Source: a virus
DNA: 24,005 nt
Direction: 5' to 3' (one strand)
IMG/VR virus record: IMGVR_UViG_3300041809_000503
Location: 1 to 24,005 of that record
Shown here: positions 16,634-23,639 of the stretch, piece after piece
How positions within the stretch are numbered: the first letter of the stretch is position 1
How the letters are laid out: every line of letters starts with the position of its first letter
The notes under the pieces: generated by a model
Databases searched by the model: none
Seen by the model: the letters and a program-made list of their open reading frames with translations, nothing else
What the model was told of the DNA's origin: nothing
Position numbers and translations under genes: made by a program

Positions 16634-16664
16634 GCGTAGGTGGGTAAAAAATACCCACCCACGC
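16634..16664 (-). terminator. Strong hairpin after the decoration gene (terminator or mRNA end stabiliser)
   Basis: Two 13-base arms (16634-16646 and 16652-16664) with a 5-base loop pair completely in minus-strand RNA with one G-U pair; in the plus strand the same position is an A-C mismatch, so it fits minus-strand transcription. The tail after the stem is TTTCACAAATTTTT, a broken U-tract, so it may be a partial terminator or protect the 3' end of abundant capsid mRNA. It is 35 bases past the stop of the decoration gene. Confidence 0.65.
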
Positions 16665-16698
16665 CTTCTTAAACTTAACAACTTTCCCAACAAAACAA

Positions 16699-17166
16699 TT
16701 ACAGAGTGTAATTGGCCGGTTGAGGAACGTTCTGGCTGAAATCCGCTTCCAGCATTAAATAAGCCGACAGGGTAATTGTCCCCGGAGTGTTGGAAATATC
16801 CAACTCCCCACTTATATATTGCTGATTAATCGTATTCGGCCCGATAGCCAAGAAAAAGGATCCTGGCCCACCATTTGTCGTCAACAACGCCGTAACCTGA
16901 GCCGCCGTCAAAGTCATGGTGGCAACAGTCGCTGGCGATGAGGGCGATGCCGGAGTACCCACGCTATCCGAAATTACCTTAAACGTATAAGCGTCACTGG
17001 TTCCCGCCGTAAACGCACTAACGTAAACAGCCATACCCATCTCTTCGCTGTTTTCAATGTGACGCCCGGCAGTAGCCTGATCGTAAGCGTTGGTTGAATA
17101 GTTAGTTACACTATTCAGCGCACCAGAAGCCCAAAGCTGTAATTCACCATCTATTCCCATACCCAT
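16699..17166 (-). CDS. Capsid decoration / cement protein (Bbp16-like)
   Basis: This 155-aa protein immediately follows the capsid gene in transcription order. Its pattern (GELQLWASGALNS, then ENSEEMGMAVYVSAF, a Ser/Pro spacer, TVATMTLTAAQV, FLAIGP, and a final strand TITLSAYLMLEADF) matches the short beta-sandwich proteins next to GP7-type capsids, such as Bordetella BPP-1 Bbp16, which cement the capsid surface. Start ATG 17166 follows AAGGAA by 7 bases; a second in-frame ATG two codons later is possible. It is compositionally more GC-rich than the tail genes, like the capsid gene. Role inferred from position and fold-like pattern, not from a catalytic motif. Confidence 0.75.
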   Translation of the reverse strand: MGMGIDGELQLWASGALNSVTNYSTNAYDQATAGRHIENSEEMGMAVYVSAFTAGTSDAYTFKVISDSVGTPASPSSPATVATMTLTAAQVTALLTTNGGPGSFFLAIGPNTINQQYISGELDISNTPGTITLSAYLMLEADFSQNVPQPANYTL

Positions 17167-17210
17167 AATAAAATTCCTTTCTTTAATTGGACTTTCGCCC
17201 GGTTATTTAA

Positions 17211-18287
17211 TTAAACAAACGCAACGTTGCCTTCGGTAGTCAAAAGCTGATCGCAAATCCCAATGGGATGACCATCATACTCCCACATCCATTGAGGATT
17301 GTAAGCTCTCTCATAACCGTCTTTAGCAAGTCCCGCACCCTGAATAACCGTATTCTTAATCTGGTGTCTTAAACCTTTTTGCATAGCACGGTTCATGAAC
17401 CAATAGTAAGTCGGCTTGATCTGCTCAACACCCGGCTCCGGGGGAACGTTCGTTTCAAACGGCAGACGGGCTTTCATCTCATCCAAGAAGTAAGCCAAAT
17501 CAGCATCATTTTGAAGAACTTCCACAGAAGGCGTGTCAATGTTAGCGGTACGGACAGCATGACGCCAATCGGCGACACACAATCCCAACTCCCAAGTGAA
17601 CTGGTCTTTATAGACCGACATGGAAGCATTGGTATTGCCACTAATATCAACGGCGGTTTCTTTGTCTTTCAATCCCCAGTTACGGTGACGGAAACCAGAA
17701 ACCCCACCCTTGGGGTAAATACCAGTAATCGCACGAGGCCCCATGCCAACCAACCAGATGGACGAATTGGTGTTGTTACGACCACCACCATCCAAAATGT
17801 TGATAGCATTAGACCCAGCGTTTACGTTGGTCCCACCAGCGGAATAACGCATGGACAGCCCGTTAAAATCAGACGGGGTAGTTCCACGATTTCCGTAGAA
17901 GAACAAGTAAGTAGCTTTACGGCCAAACGCTTCCATCTTCGAGAAAGACTGTTCGACACGATAGCTTTCGGCATCACCACCACGCAACGCAACCTGTTCA
18001 TCAACTTCCAGCCAGTCCTCAAGGATAGCAACTTCCTCTTCGAGCTGAGCCGCTTTTGCGTAAGACGGGATAGTACCACGGTTCATAATGCGGGTAGACG
18101 GCAGAGGCGAACTGGTTTCCACTGTAATTTCATGGGAACGAGCTTGATTACATTCCTCAAACATCCACCAATAAATCAAAGCGTTGGCTTGTGACAACGC
18201 ACGGATAAAGGGAAGGGTTTTACCTTCTTTATCCTGAAACTTTGCCCGATCAATGATCGTAGCGTATTTGTCTCCGATAATAGCCAT
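17211..18287 (-). CDS. Major capsid protein, GP7 family (epsilon15/BPP-1 type)
   Basis: This 358-aa protein builds the phage head. It shows the family pattern in order: LPSTRIMNRGTIPSYAK at 62-78, AILEDWLEVDEQVA at 87-100, FFYGNRGTTPSDFNGL at 129-144, SSIWLVGMGP at 175-184, IYPKG at 190-194 and WELGLCVADWRHAVRTANI at 232-250. The length is within the usual 330-370 aa. AAAGGA lies 7 bases before ATG 18287. Scaffold lies just upstream and decoration just downstream, as expected. The gene is clearly richer in G+C than most of the window (two sampled 60-base lines give 52-57%), as is common for very highly expressed genes. A large open frame antisense to it on the plus strand is a by-product of this composition. 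Confidence 0.93.
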   Translation of the reverse strand: MAIIGDKYATIIDRAKFQDKEGKTLPFIRALSQANALIYWWMFEECNQARSHEITVETSSPLPSTRIMNRGTIPSYAKAAQLEEEVAILEDWLEVDEQVALRGGDAESYRVEQSFSKMEAFGRKATYLFFYGNRGTTPSDFNGLSMRYSAGGTNVNAGSNAINILDGGGRNNTNSSIWLVGMGPRAITGIYPKGGVSGFRHRNWGLKDKETAVDISGNTNASMSVYKDQFTWELGLCVADWRHAVRTANIDTPSVEVLQNDADLAYFLDEMKARLPFETNVPPEPGVEQIKPTYYWFMNRAMQKGLRHQIKNTVIQGAGLAKDGYERAYNPQWMWEYDGHPIGICDQLLTTEGNVAFV

Positions 18288-18331
18288 TTTCTTTTCCTTT
18301 CAATTCTTCAAGAGGATAAAGAGATTTCGGA

Positions 18332-19078
18332 TTACCTTGAGGCCATCACTTCGTGGTCGGCAATATCACCCTTGCCGCCATAAACCGCCTGGCCCCACGT
18401 TTTCTTTTCGCTCACACCGGCTGTGGGTGGCATTCGATCTGGAACCAATCGACCTTCACCCAACATCTTACCCAATTTAGCGAGTCCCTTAACTATTCCC
18501 GGTTTCTTTGCCCACGATGTAGCGGCAAACTCTTTAAATTCATCTTCACCAAAAACCGTTTTGAATGTTCGGGTGGCCAACTGATCGGTTTCATTGAGGT
18601 GTGTTCCCCCATAAACCGGATCATTGGTTATATCCGCAATCCATTTATCCCCTTGAGATTTTTCTGCTGTAATAGCAATCGCCTTAGCCCGCTCCATGGC
18701 GGCGTGTTCAAAATTCGCCTTGGTTTGAGCTTCTTCGATTGTTTTTGATTCTTTAACGATTTCGTCGAGGTAGGACTTCGGCACTAATGAGTTTTCAGGT
18801 AATTTCAACTTATCAGCGGAAACAACCTGAGCTTGGACAGGTTCCGGGGATTTCGTTGTAGCCAACAAAGATTCTGCGGGCTTAACTTCCGGCTTAGCAG
18901 GTTGTACGGCCTGTTCGGTCGGTTTTTCGGTCGGAGTCTGGATAACCGGAGTTGCAACGGCAGTCGCACCGCTTTCGACTGCGGGTGCTGGTGTCGCTAC
19001 TTTTGCTCCTGAATCGCTCTTGTTGTCTGCGCTTACTTGGGTGTTCGGCGTTGAGACAGCTTGTACTTCATCTGACAT
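18332..19078 (-). CDS. Capsid scaffold / head assembly protein
   Basis: ATG 19078 (MSDEVQAVST) is preferred because AAAGGAG lies 8 bases upstream; the longer frame from 19105 includes that site and overlaps the previous gene. The 248-aa product has a Pro/Ala/Val/Thr-rich disordered N-terminal half (to about residue 90), a helical middle with many Glu/Lys/Ala, and a C-terminal part with SQGDKWIADITNDPVYGGT near 141-159, FKTVFGEDEFKEF and PGIVKGLAKLGKMLGEGRL. This order is typical of scaffold proteins located before GP7 capsid genes in BPP-1/Bcep22-like phages. It would guide procapsid assembly and leave before packaging. No protease motif seen. Confidence 0.75.
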   Translation of the reverse strand: MSDEVQAVSTPNTQVSADNKSDSGAKVATPAPAVESGATAVATPVIQTPTEKPTEQAVQPAKPEVKPAESLLATTKSPEPVQAQVVSADKLKLPENSLVPKSYLDEIVKESKTIEEAQTKANFEHAAMERAKAIAITAEKSQGDKWIADITNDPVYGGTHLNETDQLATRTFKTVFGEDEFKEFAATSWAKKPGIVKGLAKLGKMLGEGRLVPDRMPPTAGVSEKKTWGQAVYGGKGDIADHEVMASR

Positions 19079-19091
19079 ATTAAACTCTCCT

Positions 19092-19451
19092 TTATTTTTT
19101 TTCAACCTCTTTTTTTATTAACAACTGTTTGTATTCTTCCTCACCTAATTGCCGTTCAATATCTTCTTTTTCCATTGTTGAATACAAATCAAATCCAGCA
19201 CATTTAACAATTAATGTTTTAAGATACAAATAATCCTCATATTCCCCAACATTATAAGCCATTTGTAAGCCATTGGTATCAAATAATTTTTTGGTCTGAC
19301 CCAAATCAGTTAGTACTTGAGAGACAAATCTGCGACCACGCTTATCACTCATCACAAATTTAATCGCGTCCGTATTGGCTTTTACTCTTTTATCAAACAC
19401 CACCTGATCTATTTTATTAGCTAAAACGTCATTGGTTTTTTGATTTATCAC
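19092..19451 (-). CDS. Bbp19-like small phage protein
   Basis: This 119-aa protein starts at GTG 19451, sharing four bases (GTGA) with the portal stop. Residues about 36-82 (DKRGRRFVSQVLTDLG, LFDTNGLQMAYNVGEYEDYLYL) follow the pattern of the Bbp19-like domain, a short helical module found between portal and scaffold genes in BPP-1-type phages (grr.l..lL..cg...sf......ta..eG.R...l.l). The N- and C-termini are charged helices. Its molecular role is not known; a head-assembly or portal-associated part is likely from position. Confidence 0.7.
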   Translation of the reverse strand: MINQKTNDVLANKIDQVVFDKRVKANTDAIKFVMSDKRGRRFVSQVLTDLGQTKKLFDTNGLQMAYNVGEYEDYLYLKTLIVKCAGFDLYSTMEKEDIERQLGEEEYKQLLIKKEVEKK

Positions 19452-21175
19452 TGTTGGGGTTGTCCTTGTCCTTGGGGTAACAATCCGGCTGAGTTCAAGT
19501 CTTTAGCGGCCCCCGCCACGGCAGGCAAACGCTCCGCAGTTTGTTGTTGCTTTTGTTGTTGTGCCCTGGTCTGTCTGATTTTCTGAACCTTATCCTCGGC
19601 ATTAAAGAATTTGGGTGACAAGTTGGACAAAACACCATAACTTCTTAACATCTCATCGTCATTAATCACATCACTTATATTGGGGTTGCGTTGAAACACA
19701 GCTTGAACTTGCGCCCAAACTTTTTCGTATGACGTGGTTTCAGCTAACTTCAATGCCATCGCCACACGGGAAACAAATGTTACTTTTAAAACTTTACCTT
19801 GTAATTGTTTGGGTATGGGAGGCATAACCCCTTGACGAACAAATAAATCCCACATCCAATCAAACATAGGTTGTAGCCACTCATATTCCAACGCACCATA
19901 AACCGGGCCAAGTATGTTATACATCTCTTGAATTTTCTGCAAAACTTCTGTGGCTGTGCGTGGTTGAAGTTTTTGATCGTCCGTGAACATCCTAAACAAA
20001 TCAGATAAACAAGTTTTTTTAATATTCTGAATTAATTCTTGTATATCTTCACGAATAGCTTTTAAGTCTGGTTGAATCTGATAAGCTGGCTTAAATCCAT
20101 CATTCTTCTGCCCTTCCGGTAACATTGTGAAAAATCCAGGCGTAGTTCCACGAGGATAACCGGCCAAGGAAGCGGGGCCGGTCATGGGTGGTTCAATAAC
20201 TTTTTGCAAAGCCGTAAGTTTTAATTTTACTTCCTCATAAACCTGATTGGTGTCACCAACGGCTTTAAAACCTGGGCCATCCACACCATAAGCATCGGTG
20301 GGTTGTCTAAACCAACGAACAACCCATATTGGAAATTTATCAAATCCCCTCAACTCCAAAATCTTTTTATTACCCGCATCACGAATATAATACACGCACA
20401 AATATTTCTTCTTGGCCGGATTATATTTCGCTTCCGATGGATTGTGATCTGGATTTGGTTTAATCACCAAAACCATATTCTTTGGCAATTCTTTTTGTGT
20501 TTCCGATTTCCATTGGCTTTGGAGTGTTTCGTCCAATAAACTTACATCCACATTACCTTCTTCGTCAGTACAAAACTCCTCAACGATCTGACGTAACTTC
20601 CAACGGAATTCATAAACAAACGTATCAACTACACCTTTGTTGTTATTTGAAATATAAAACGATCCAATGGGAAAACAGGTAAAACGACAATGGGTGTCGA
20701 AATCTTCCTCTGACATAATCGCCCCAGTTAAAAACCGAGAGAACGACCTATAAAGCATTGGGGTTGTTTGATAGAAATTAGATTTCTGAAAAACCTGTTT
20801 ATACAACGAATTAACTTTCTGGCAAAACTCCATCACCTCTTCGTCATCTCTCAAATCCTCATCCTGTGGTTCAATCTGATGCCACTCTTGAGAAGCGGGT
20901 GTAATGCCACTCTGTAAATTCGTCATTAAATCATCAAACGCTTGGAATGGAGGACTAAACTTTAAAATATCAATGATGAATGACGGGAACCCCGACATTG
21001 ATGGGTCCCAAATCGTGAATTGGGGATCAAGACAATCGCGTACCGCATACCAAAGTGGTTCGTATGGCGCGCGGTCGGTTAGCAACCGCCCACGCAAATT
21101 TTCCATATCGGAATACATCTGACGCATATCGTTGTCGTTTAATTTGTATGGAATTAGACTTGGTTGAGTTTTCAT
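19448..21175 (-). CDS. Portal protein (head-to-tail connector, podovirus type)
   Basis: This 575-aa protein has the pattern of the bacteriophage head-to-tail connecting family (T7 gp8 type): a Tyr/Arg-rich helical N-terminus, then LMTNLQSGITPASQEW at 83-98, followed by FLTGAIMSEEDF and FPIGSFYISNNNKG (wing-like region), a middle IRDAGNKKILELRGFDKFPIWVVRW (given as short overlapping motifs), GFKAVGDTNQVYEE helix, PPMTGPASLAG and a GFFTMLPEGQ loop. The C-terminus is Gln-rich. The length is near the family's 500-600 aa. The start overlaps the stop of the preceding 104-aa gene by one base (TAATG), with AAGGG six bases upstream. It forms the dodecameric ring through which terminase pumps DNA. Confidence 0.9.
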   Translation of the reverse strand: MKTQPSLIPYKLNDNDMRQMYSDMENLRGRLLTDRAPYEPLWYAVRDCLDPQFTIWDPSMSGFPSFIIDILKFSPPFQAFDDLMTNLQSGITPASQEWHQIEPQDEDLRDDEEVMEFCQKVNSLYKQVFQKSNFYQTTPMLYRSFSRFLTGAIMSEEDFDTHCRFTCFPIGSFYISNNNKGVVDTFVYEFRWKLRQIVEEFCTDEEGNVDVSLLDETLQSQWKSETQKELPKNMVLVIKPNPDHNPSEAKYNPAKKKYLCVYYIRDAGNKKILELRGFDKFPIWVVRWFRQPTDAYGVDGPGFKAVGDTNQVYEEVKLKLTALQKVIEPPMTGPASLAGYPRGTTPGFFTMLPEGQKNDGFKPAYQIQPDLKAIREDIQELIQNIKKTCLSDLFRMFTDDQKLQPRTATEVLQKIQEMYNILGPVYGALEYEWLQPMFDWMWDLFVRQGVMPPIPKQLQGKVLKVTFVSRVAMALKLAETTSYEKVWAQVQAVFQRNPNISDVINDDEMLRSYGVLSNLSPKFFNAEDKVQKIRQTRAQQQKQQQTAERLPAVAGAAKDLNSAGLLPQGQGQPQQ

Positions 21176-21489
21176 TATTTACCCTTCAATGATGCCAATG
21201 GCAATAGTGGATTGGGGGCCATCTTTAACATCTGACCAGGCAAAACAGGATTAGTTTTAAGTGTTTGCTGAATATTATTAAGAGAATTTTCTTGTTGGTT
21301 ACGTGTATTAATTAAACTTTGTTGTTGTTGGTAATTTTCATCTTCTTGTTGGGCATTAGACAACAATGTGGTTTCCGCCGTGTTAGAAGCATTTAATTGT
21401 AGCTGTGCCTCTTGTGCCGCTGGTGATGGTGACGGGCTACCCACAATCTGTTGTGTCACACTGCCCAATGCCGAAAACGCATTACCCAA
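21175..21489 (-). CDS. Small Gln/Asn-rich protein between large terminase and portal
   Basis: The frame starts at a TTG codon (21489) behind an AGGGGGGA Shine-Dalgarno-like tract five bases upstream; no upstream ATG is available. The 104-aa product begins MGNAFSALGSVTQQIVG, then a Ser/Pro/Ala patch, then a Gln/Asn/Glu-rich helix (QQQQS, NNIQQ) that could be coiled coil, and ends in a Pro/Leu segment. It lies exactly between the terminase and portal genes and its stop overlaps the portal start. This slot often holds a short helical protein in related phages, but I cannot assign a function. Confidence 0.65.
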   Translation of the reverse strand: MGNAFSALGSVTQQIVGSPSPSPAAQEAQLQLNASNTAETTLLSNAQQEDENYQQQQSLINTRNQQENSLNNIQQTLKTNPVLPGQMLKMAPNPLLPLASLKGK

Positions 21490-21509
21490 GTGATCCCCCC
21501 TACTTTAAT

Positions 21510-21523
21510 GACTTCCCCAAGTC
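21510..21523 (-). other. Small hairpin in the terminase-portal gap
   Basis: A perfect 5-bp stem (GACTT/AAGTC) with a GGGG loop on the minus strand lies in the 43-base gap between the large terminase stop and the TTG start. It has no U-tract, so it is not a terminator; it may be chance or a minor mRNA processing feature. Confidence 0.3.
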
Positions 21524-21532
21524 GTAAACATT

Positions 21533-23041
21533 TTAATGTTTTAATAGCCTATGAGCAAGTGGATTATAGTCCTTTAGCGTATTTTTCATCTGTATGTTTT
21601 TATGTGTTGAAACCATCACATTCTTGTTTGGCACGGGCGATGAAAACGTGAGCCATAAAGCATCTGAAATATCGGGCGAACTAAGGCCACGTTTTTTCAT
21701 GTCTTTTTTCGACTCCAAAAACAACGTTGAACCATCGGGCATGTAATCAAATTCACGCATACAGAGATCATCCTCAAGCCGAGGATCATCCCATATTGCG
21801 CCGCCCGTTTTAAGCCAATCCTTGAACTCTGAACCCATATACGCTGTCATATTGTGATAACAATCTTTTGGACTGCTACCGCCAAAATTTATGTGAAATA
21901 TATTATATCCAAGTTTTTTCCAGTGGTCTAATATCGGGGCACCCAAACCACCGGCATCACCAAATATATAGTCTGGTTGATATCGGTTAAATAAATCAAT
22001 ACCAATGGCTTCTAGGCGAGTGGAATCAGCCACCTCAGAGCCTGGTATAATTATGGGTTTAATACTTTTCGCGTCCCTGCCCCTGCGGAAATAAAACACA
22101 CAGTTATCGTCACCACCACGGGCGAGGTCTATTCCAAGAATCAGCGGTTCATTATTGGTTGATGTCGCGTCTTTCATTCTAGCTTCTTTTACCAAATCCG
22201 TTGGAATAAACTGCATGGATGATGTATTACTAAACTCTCCCAAAATCCTTGTTTTAACCCAATTCGAGTCTATGCCATGAAGTTCAATTTGTTTCGCGAT
22301 TTCCTCTTGGTTAGCACCCTCGACGGTACGGCTATCAATTTGTTTGGTAATCCATGCCGCTTTATTTTTATGAAAAATATCATAAAACGGCCCAGAATTT
22401 CGTGTGGGGTTTCCGAATACCAAAATAATAATTTCTGTAGATTCCTCGAATGTAAACGAATCAATAACATCAAAAACAGCTTGGGGTACACCCGAAGCCT
22501 CATCAACCTCAATGATAATTCTGCGACCCTTGTTGTGTAATCCCGCAAACCCTTCCGTTGAGTTTTCCCGCCATACCACGGCATCAGTGCGCCAGTTAAG
22601 ATTATGATCCGGCACGTTAGAATAAAATCCGGTAGCCGTAACCGTAAACCAATCTTTATTCAGCATCCTAGCCCACCACTTCGACAATTCAGCCCACGTA
22701 GTACTCTTTAACTGGTTTCCTGTATTCGCCGTCACACGTCCACGGCAATCTTCAAGCGTGGAAAGCCCCCAACAATTAACCAGAGCCATCAAACAGCTTT
22801 TTCCGATACCGTGGCCGCTGGCTATCGCAATCTTAACCACCTGGTTTTTCTTTCCCTGATTCTTCCTCAACTCCTCACCAATCGTTTTTAATATATCCTT
22901 CTGCCAGGTTCTTGGCCCCGGAGAATACTCAAGCTCCCCTTTTCCCCAATCAAACGCCCAATTCACATATCCAAGTGGATCGTGTGTAAACGTTGCCACC
23001 TCGTTGATTATCTTTTCGTCTATGCTGTTCATATCACGCAT
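21533..23041 (-). CDS. terL: Terminase large subunit (ATPase and nuclease)
   Basis: This 502-aa protein is the DNA packaging motor. Visible motifs: Walker A SGHGIGKS at 75-82, Walker B IIIEVDEA at 175-182 with the catalytic Glu, the coupling motif FGNPT at 209-213, and an RNase H-like nuclease with Asp 305 (GIDLARGGDD), Asp 362 (IFGDAGGLGAP) and Asp 457/460 (SSPDISDAL). The full set of ATPase and nuclease residues appears intact, so the gene should be functional. Length is standard. The start could be ATG 23041 or ATG 23032; a GGGGA about 13 bases before 23041 is the only Shine-Dalgarno-like sequence. Unusually, about 600 non-coding bases separate it from the small terminase gene. Confidence 0.93.
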   Translation of the reverse strand: MRDMNSIDEKIINEVATFTHDPLGYVNWAFDWGKGELEYSPGPRTWQKDILKTIGEELRKNQGKKNQVVKIAIASGHGIGKSCLMALVNCWGLSTLEDCRGRVTANTGNQLKSTTWAELSKWWARMLNKDWFTVTATGFYSNVPDHNLNWRTDAVVWRENSTEGFAGLHNKGRRIIIEVDEASGVPQAVFDVIDSFTFEESTEIIILVFGNPTRNSGPFYDIFHKNKAAWITKQIDSRTVEGANQEEIAKQIELHGIDSNWVKTRILGEFSNTSSMQFIPTDLVKEARMKDATSTNNEPLILGIDLARGGDDNCVFYFRRGRDAKSIKPIIIPGSEVADSTRLEAIGIDLFNRYQPDYIFGDAGGLGAPILDHWKKLGYNIFHINFGGSSPKDCYHNMTAYMGSEFKDWLKTGGAIWDDPRLEDDLCMREFDYMPDGSTLFLESKKDMKKRGLSSPDISDALWLTFSSPVPNKNVMVSTHKNIQMKNTLKDYNPLAHRLLKH

Positions 23042-23107
23042 ACTAACACATCATCCCCAACACTTCAAACCCTTTATATCTGTTATCATTTCACCGCATA
23101 ACAAAAA

Positions 23108-23248
23108 CGTAACGCAACATTCCCTTATTATTTTTTTAAAACCCATTTTTTATATAGCAAAAAACCATCACGTTACGCCTTTATAACGTGTGTAACGCCT
23201 CCATTTTTATCTACAGGTAACAAGAAAACTGATTTTCACTCTGTTACG
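23108..23248. repeat. Cluster of GTAACG/CGTTAC words upstream of the large terminase
   Basis: The 6-mer GTAACG or its complement occurs at 23109-23114, 23172-23177 (CGTTAC at 23171-23176), 23192-23197 and 23243-23248, with near copies TAACG at 23184-23188 and GGTAAC at 23216-23221. Two of them make an inverted repeat CACGTTA (23169-23175) / TAACGTG (23184-23190) with an 8-base spacer. The words lie on both strands in an otherwise AT-rich non-coding stretch, which fits a protein-binding site array (regulator or terminase/packaging recognition), but chance cannot be excluded by eye. Confidence 0.5.
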
Positions 23249-23290
23249 AAATCCCAAAATACCAACACACCCCCACCTATATCCTCTCAC
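23207..23290 (-). other. Possible 27-aa peptide ORF with strong ribosome binding site
   Basis: A GTG at 23290 follows AAGGAG by 8 bases and opens a 27-codon frame (MRGYRWGCVGILGFRNR...). The product is basic and lacks resemblance to anything I know. The site is as good as those of real genes here, but the length and the GTG start leave it doubtful. It could be a leader peptide in the terminase intergenic region or coincidence. Confidence 0.25.
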
Positions 23291-23608
23291 TGATTTTTCT
23301 CCTTAGGGGGGTATATATATATATTTTTTTTATTACTACTACTACACTACCCCCCAAATCCCTTACTGGCTATAGATTTTCATGCGTTATGCTTTTGTTA
23401 TTTTTTCGTTATTTTGTAATGGAATCTTCTTTTCCTATTACTGGTAAACGGTTTTACGACATAACACATTTTAAATCCATAAAAATTAGAACCACTCGTT
23501 TTGGGGGGATATATCTTTACCACCCCCCGTCAAACCCGGAGGTAGGGGGGTCTGGTGGTGAATTGGGGGATTTTTTTAACCAGGAAAAACAACGATGGGT
23601 TTAGGGGG
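23270..23608. repeat. Alternating C/G homopolymer tracts with TA/T-rich core in the terminase intergenic region
   Basis: Plus-strand tracts: C5 23270-23274, G6 23306-23311, C6 23350-23355, G6 23503-23508, C6 23523-23528, G6 23545-23550, G5 23565-23569, G5 23604-23608. The G6 at 23306 and C6 at 23350 extend to an 8-bp inverted repeat GGGGGGTA/TACCCCCC around a (TA)n-T8 and ACT-triplet core (23312-23347). The tracts can pair in several mutually exclusive ways. No gene of convincing size lies in 23042-23639 on either strand; a lone TATAAA at 23073-23078 (minus strand) lacks a good -35. Confidence 0.6.
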
Positions 23609-23639
23609 TGGGCGGATATGGCGGCATGGCTTGTTCAAT

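Noticed and set aside
16608-16658. N-terminal extension of the 199-aa gene from GTG 16658
   Set aside because: It would start inside a 13-bp hairpin, while ATG 16607 has AAAGGAG at ideal spacing.
17379-18194. 271-codon open frame on the plus strand
   Set aside because: It is wholly antisense to the well-recognised major capsid gene, its translation is rich in Arg/Thr/Ser without a recognisable fold, and it has no independent support.
19079-19105. Upstream ATG for the scaffold gene
   Set aside because: The first nine codons are the AAAGGAG ribosome binding region of the next ATG and overlap the previous gene.
23281-23360. Rho-independent terminator at the GGGGGGTA/TACCCCCC inverted repeat
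   Set aside because: The loop would be 34 bases and on the minus strand no T-tract follows the stem, so it does not fit an intrinsic terminator.
23389-23604. 71-codon plus-strand frame in the terminase gap
   Set aside because: Opposite to every other gene, no ribosome binding site, and its C-terminal half reads through the G-tracts giving low-complexity Gly/Pro; treated as non-coding.
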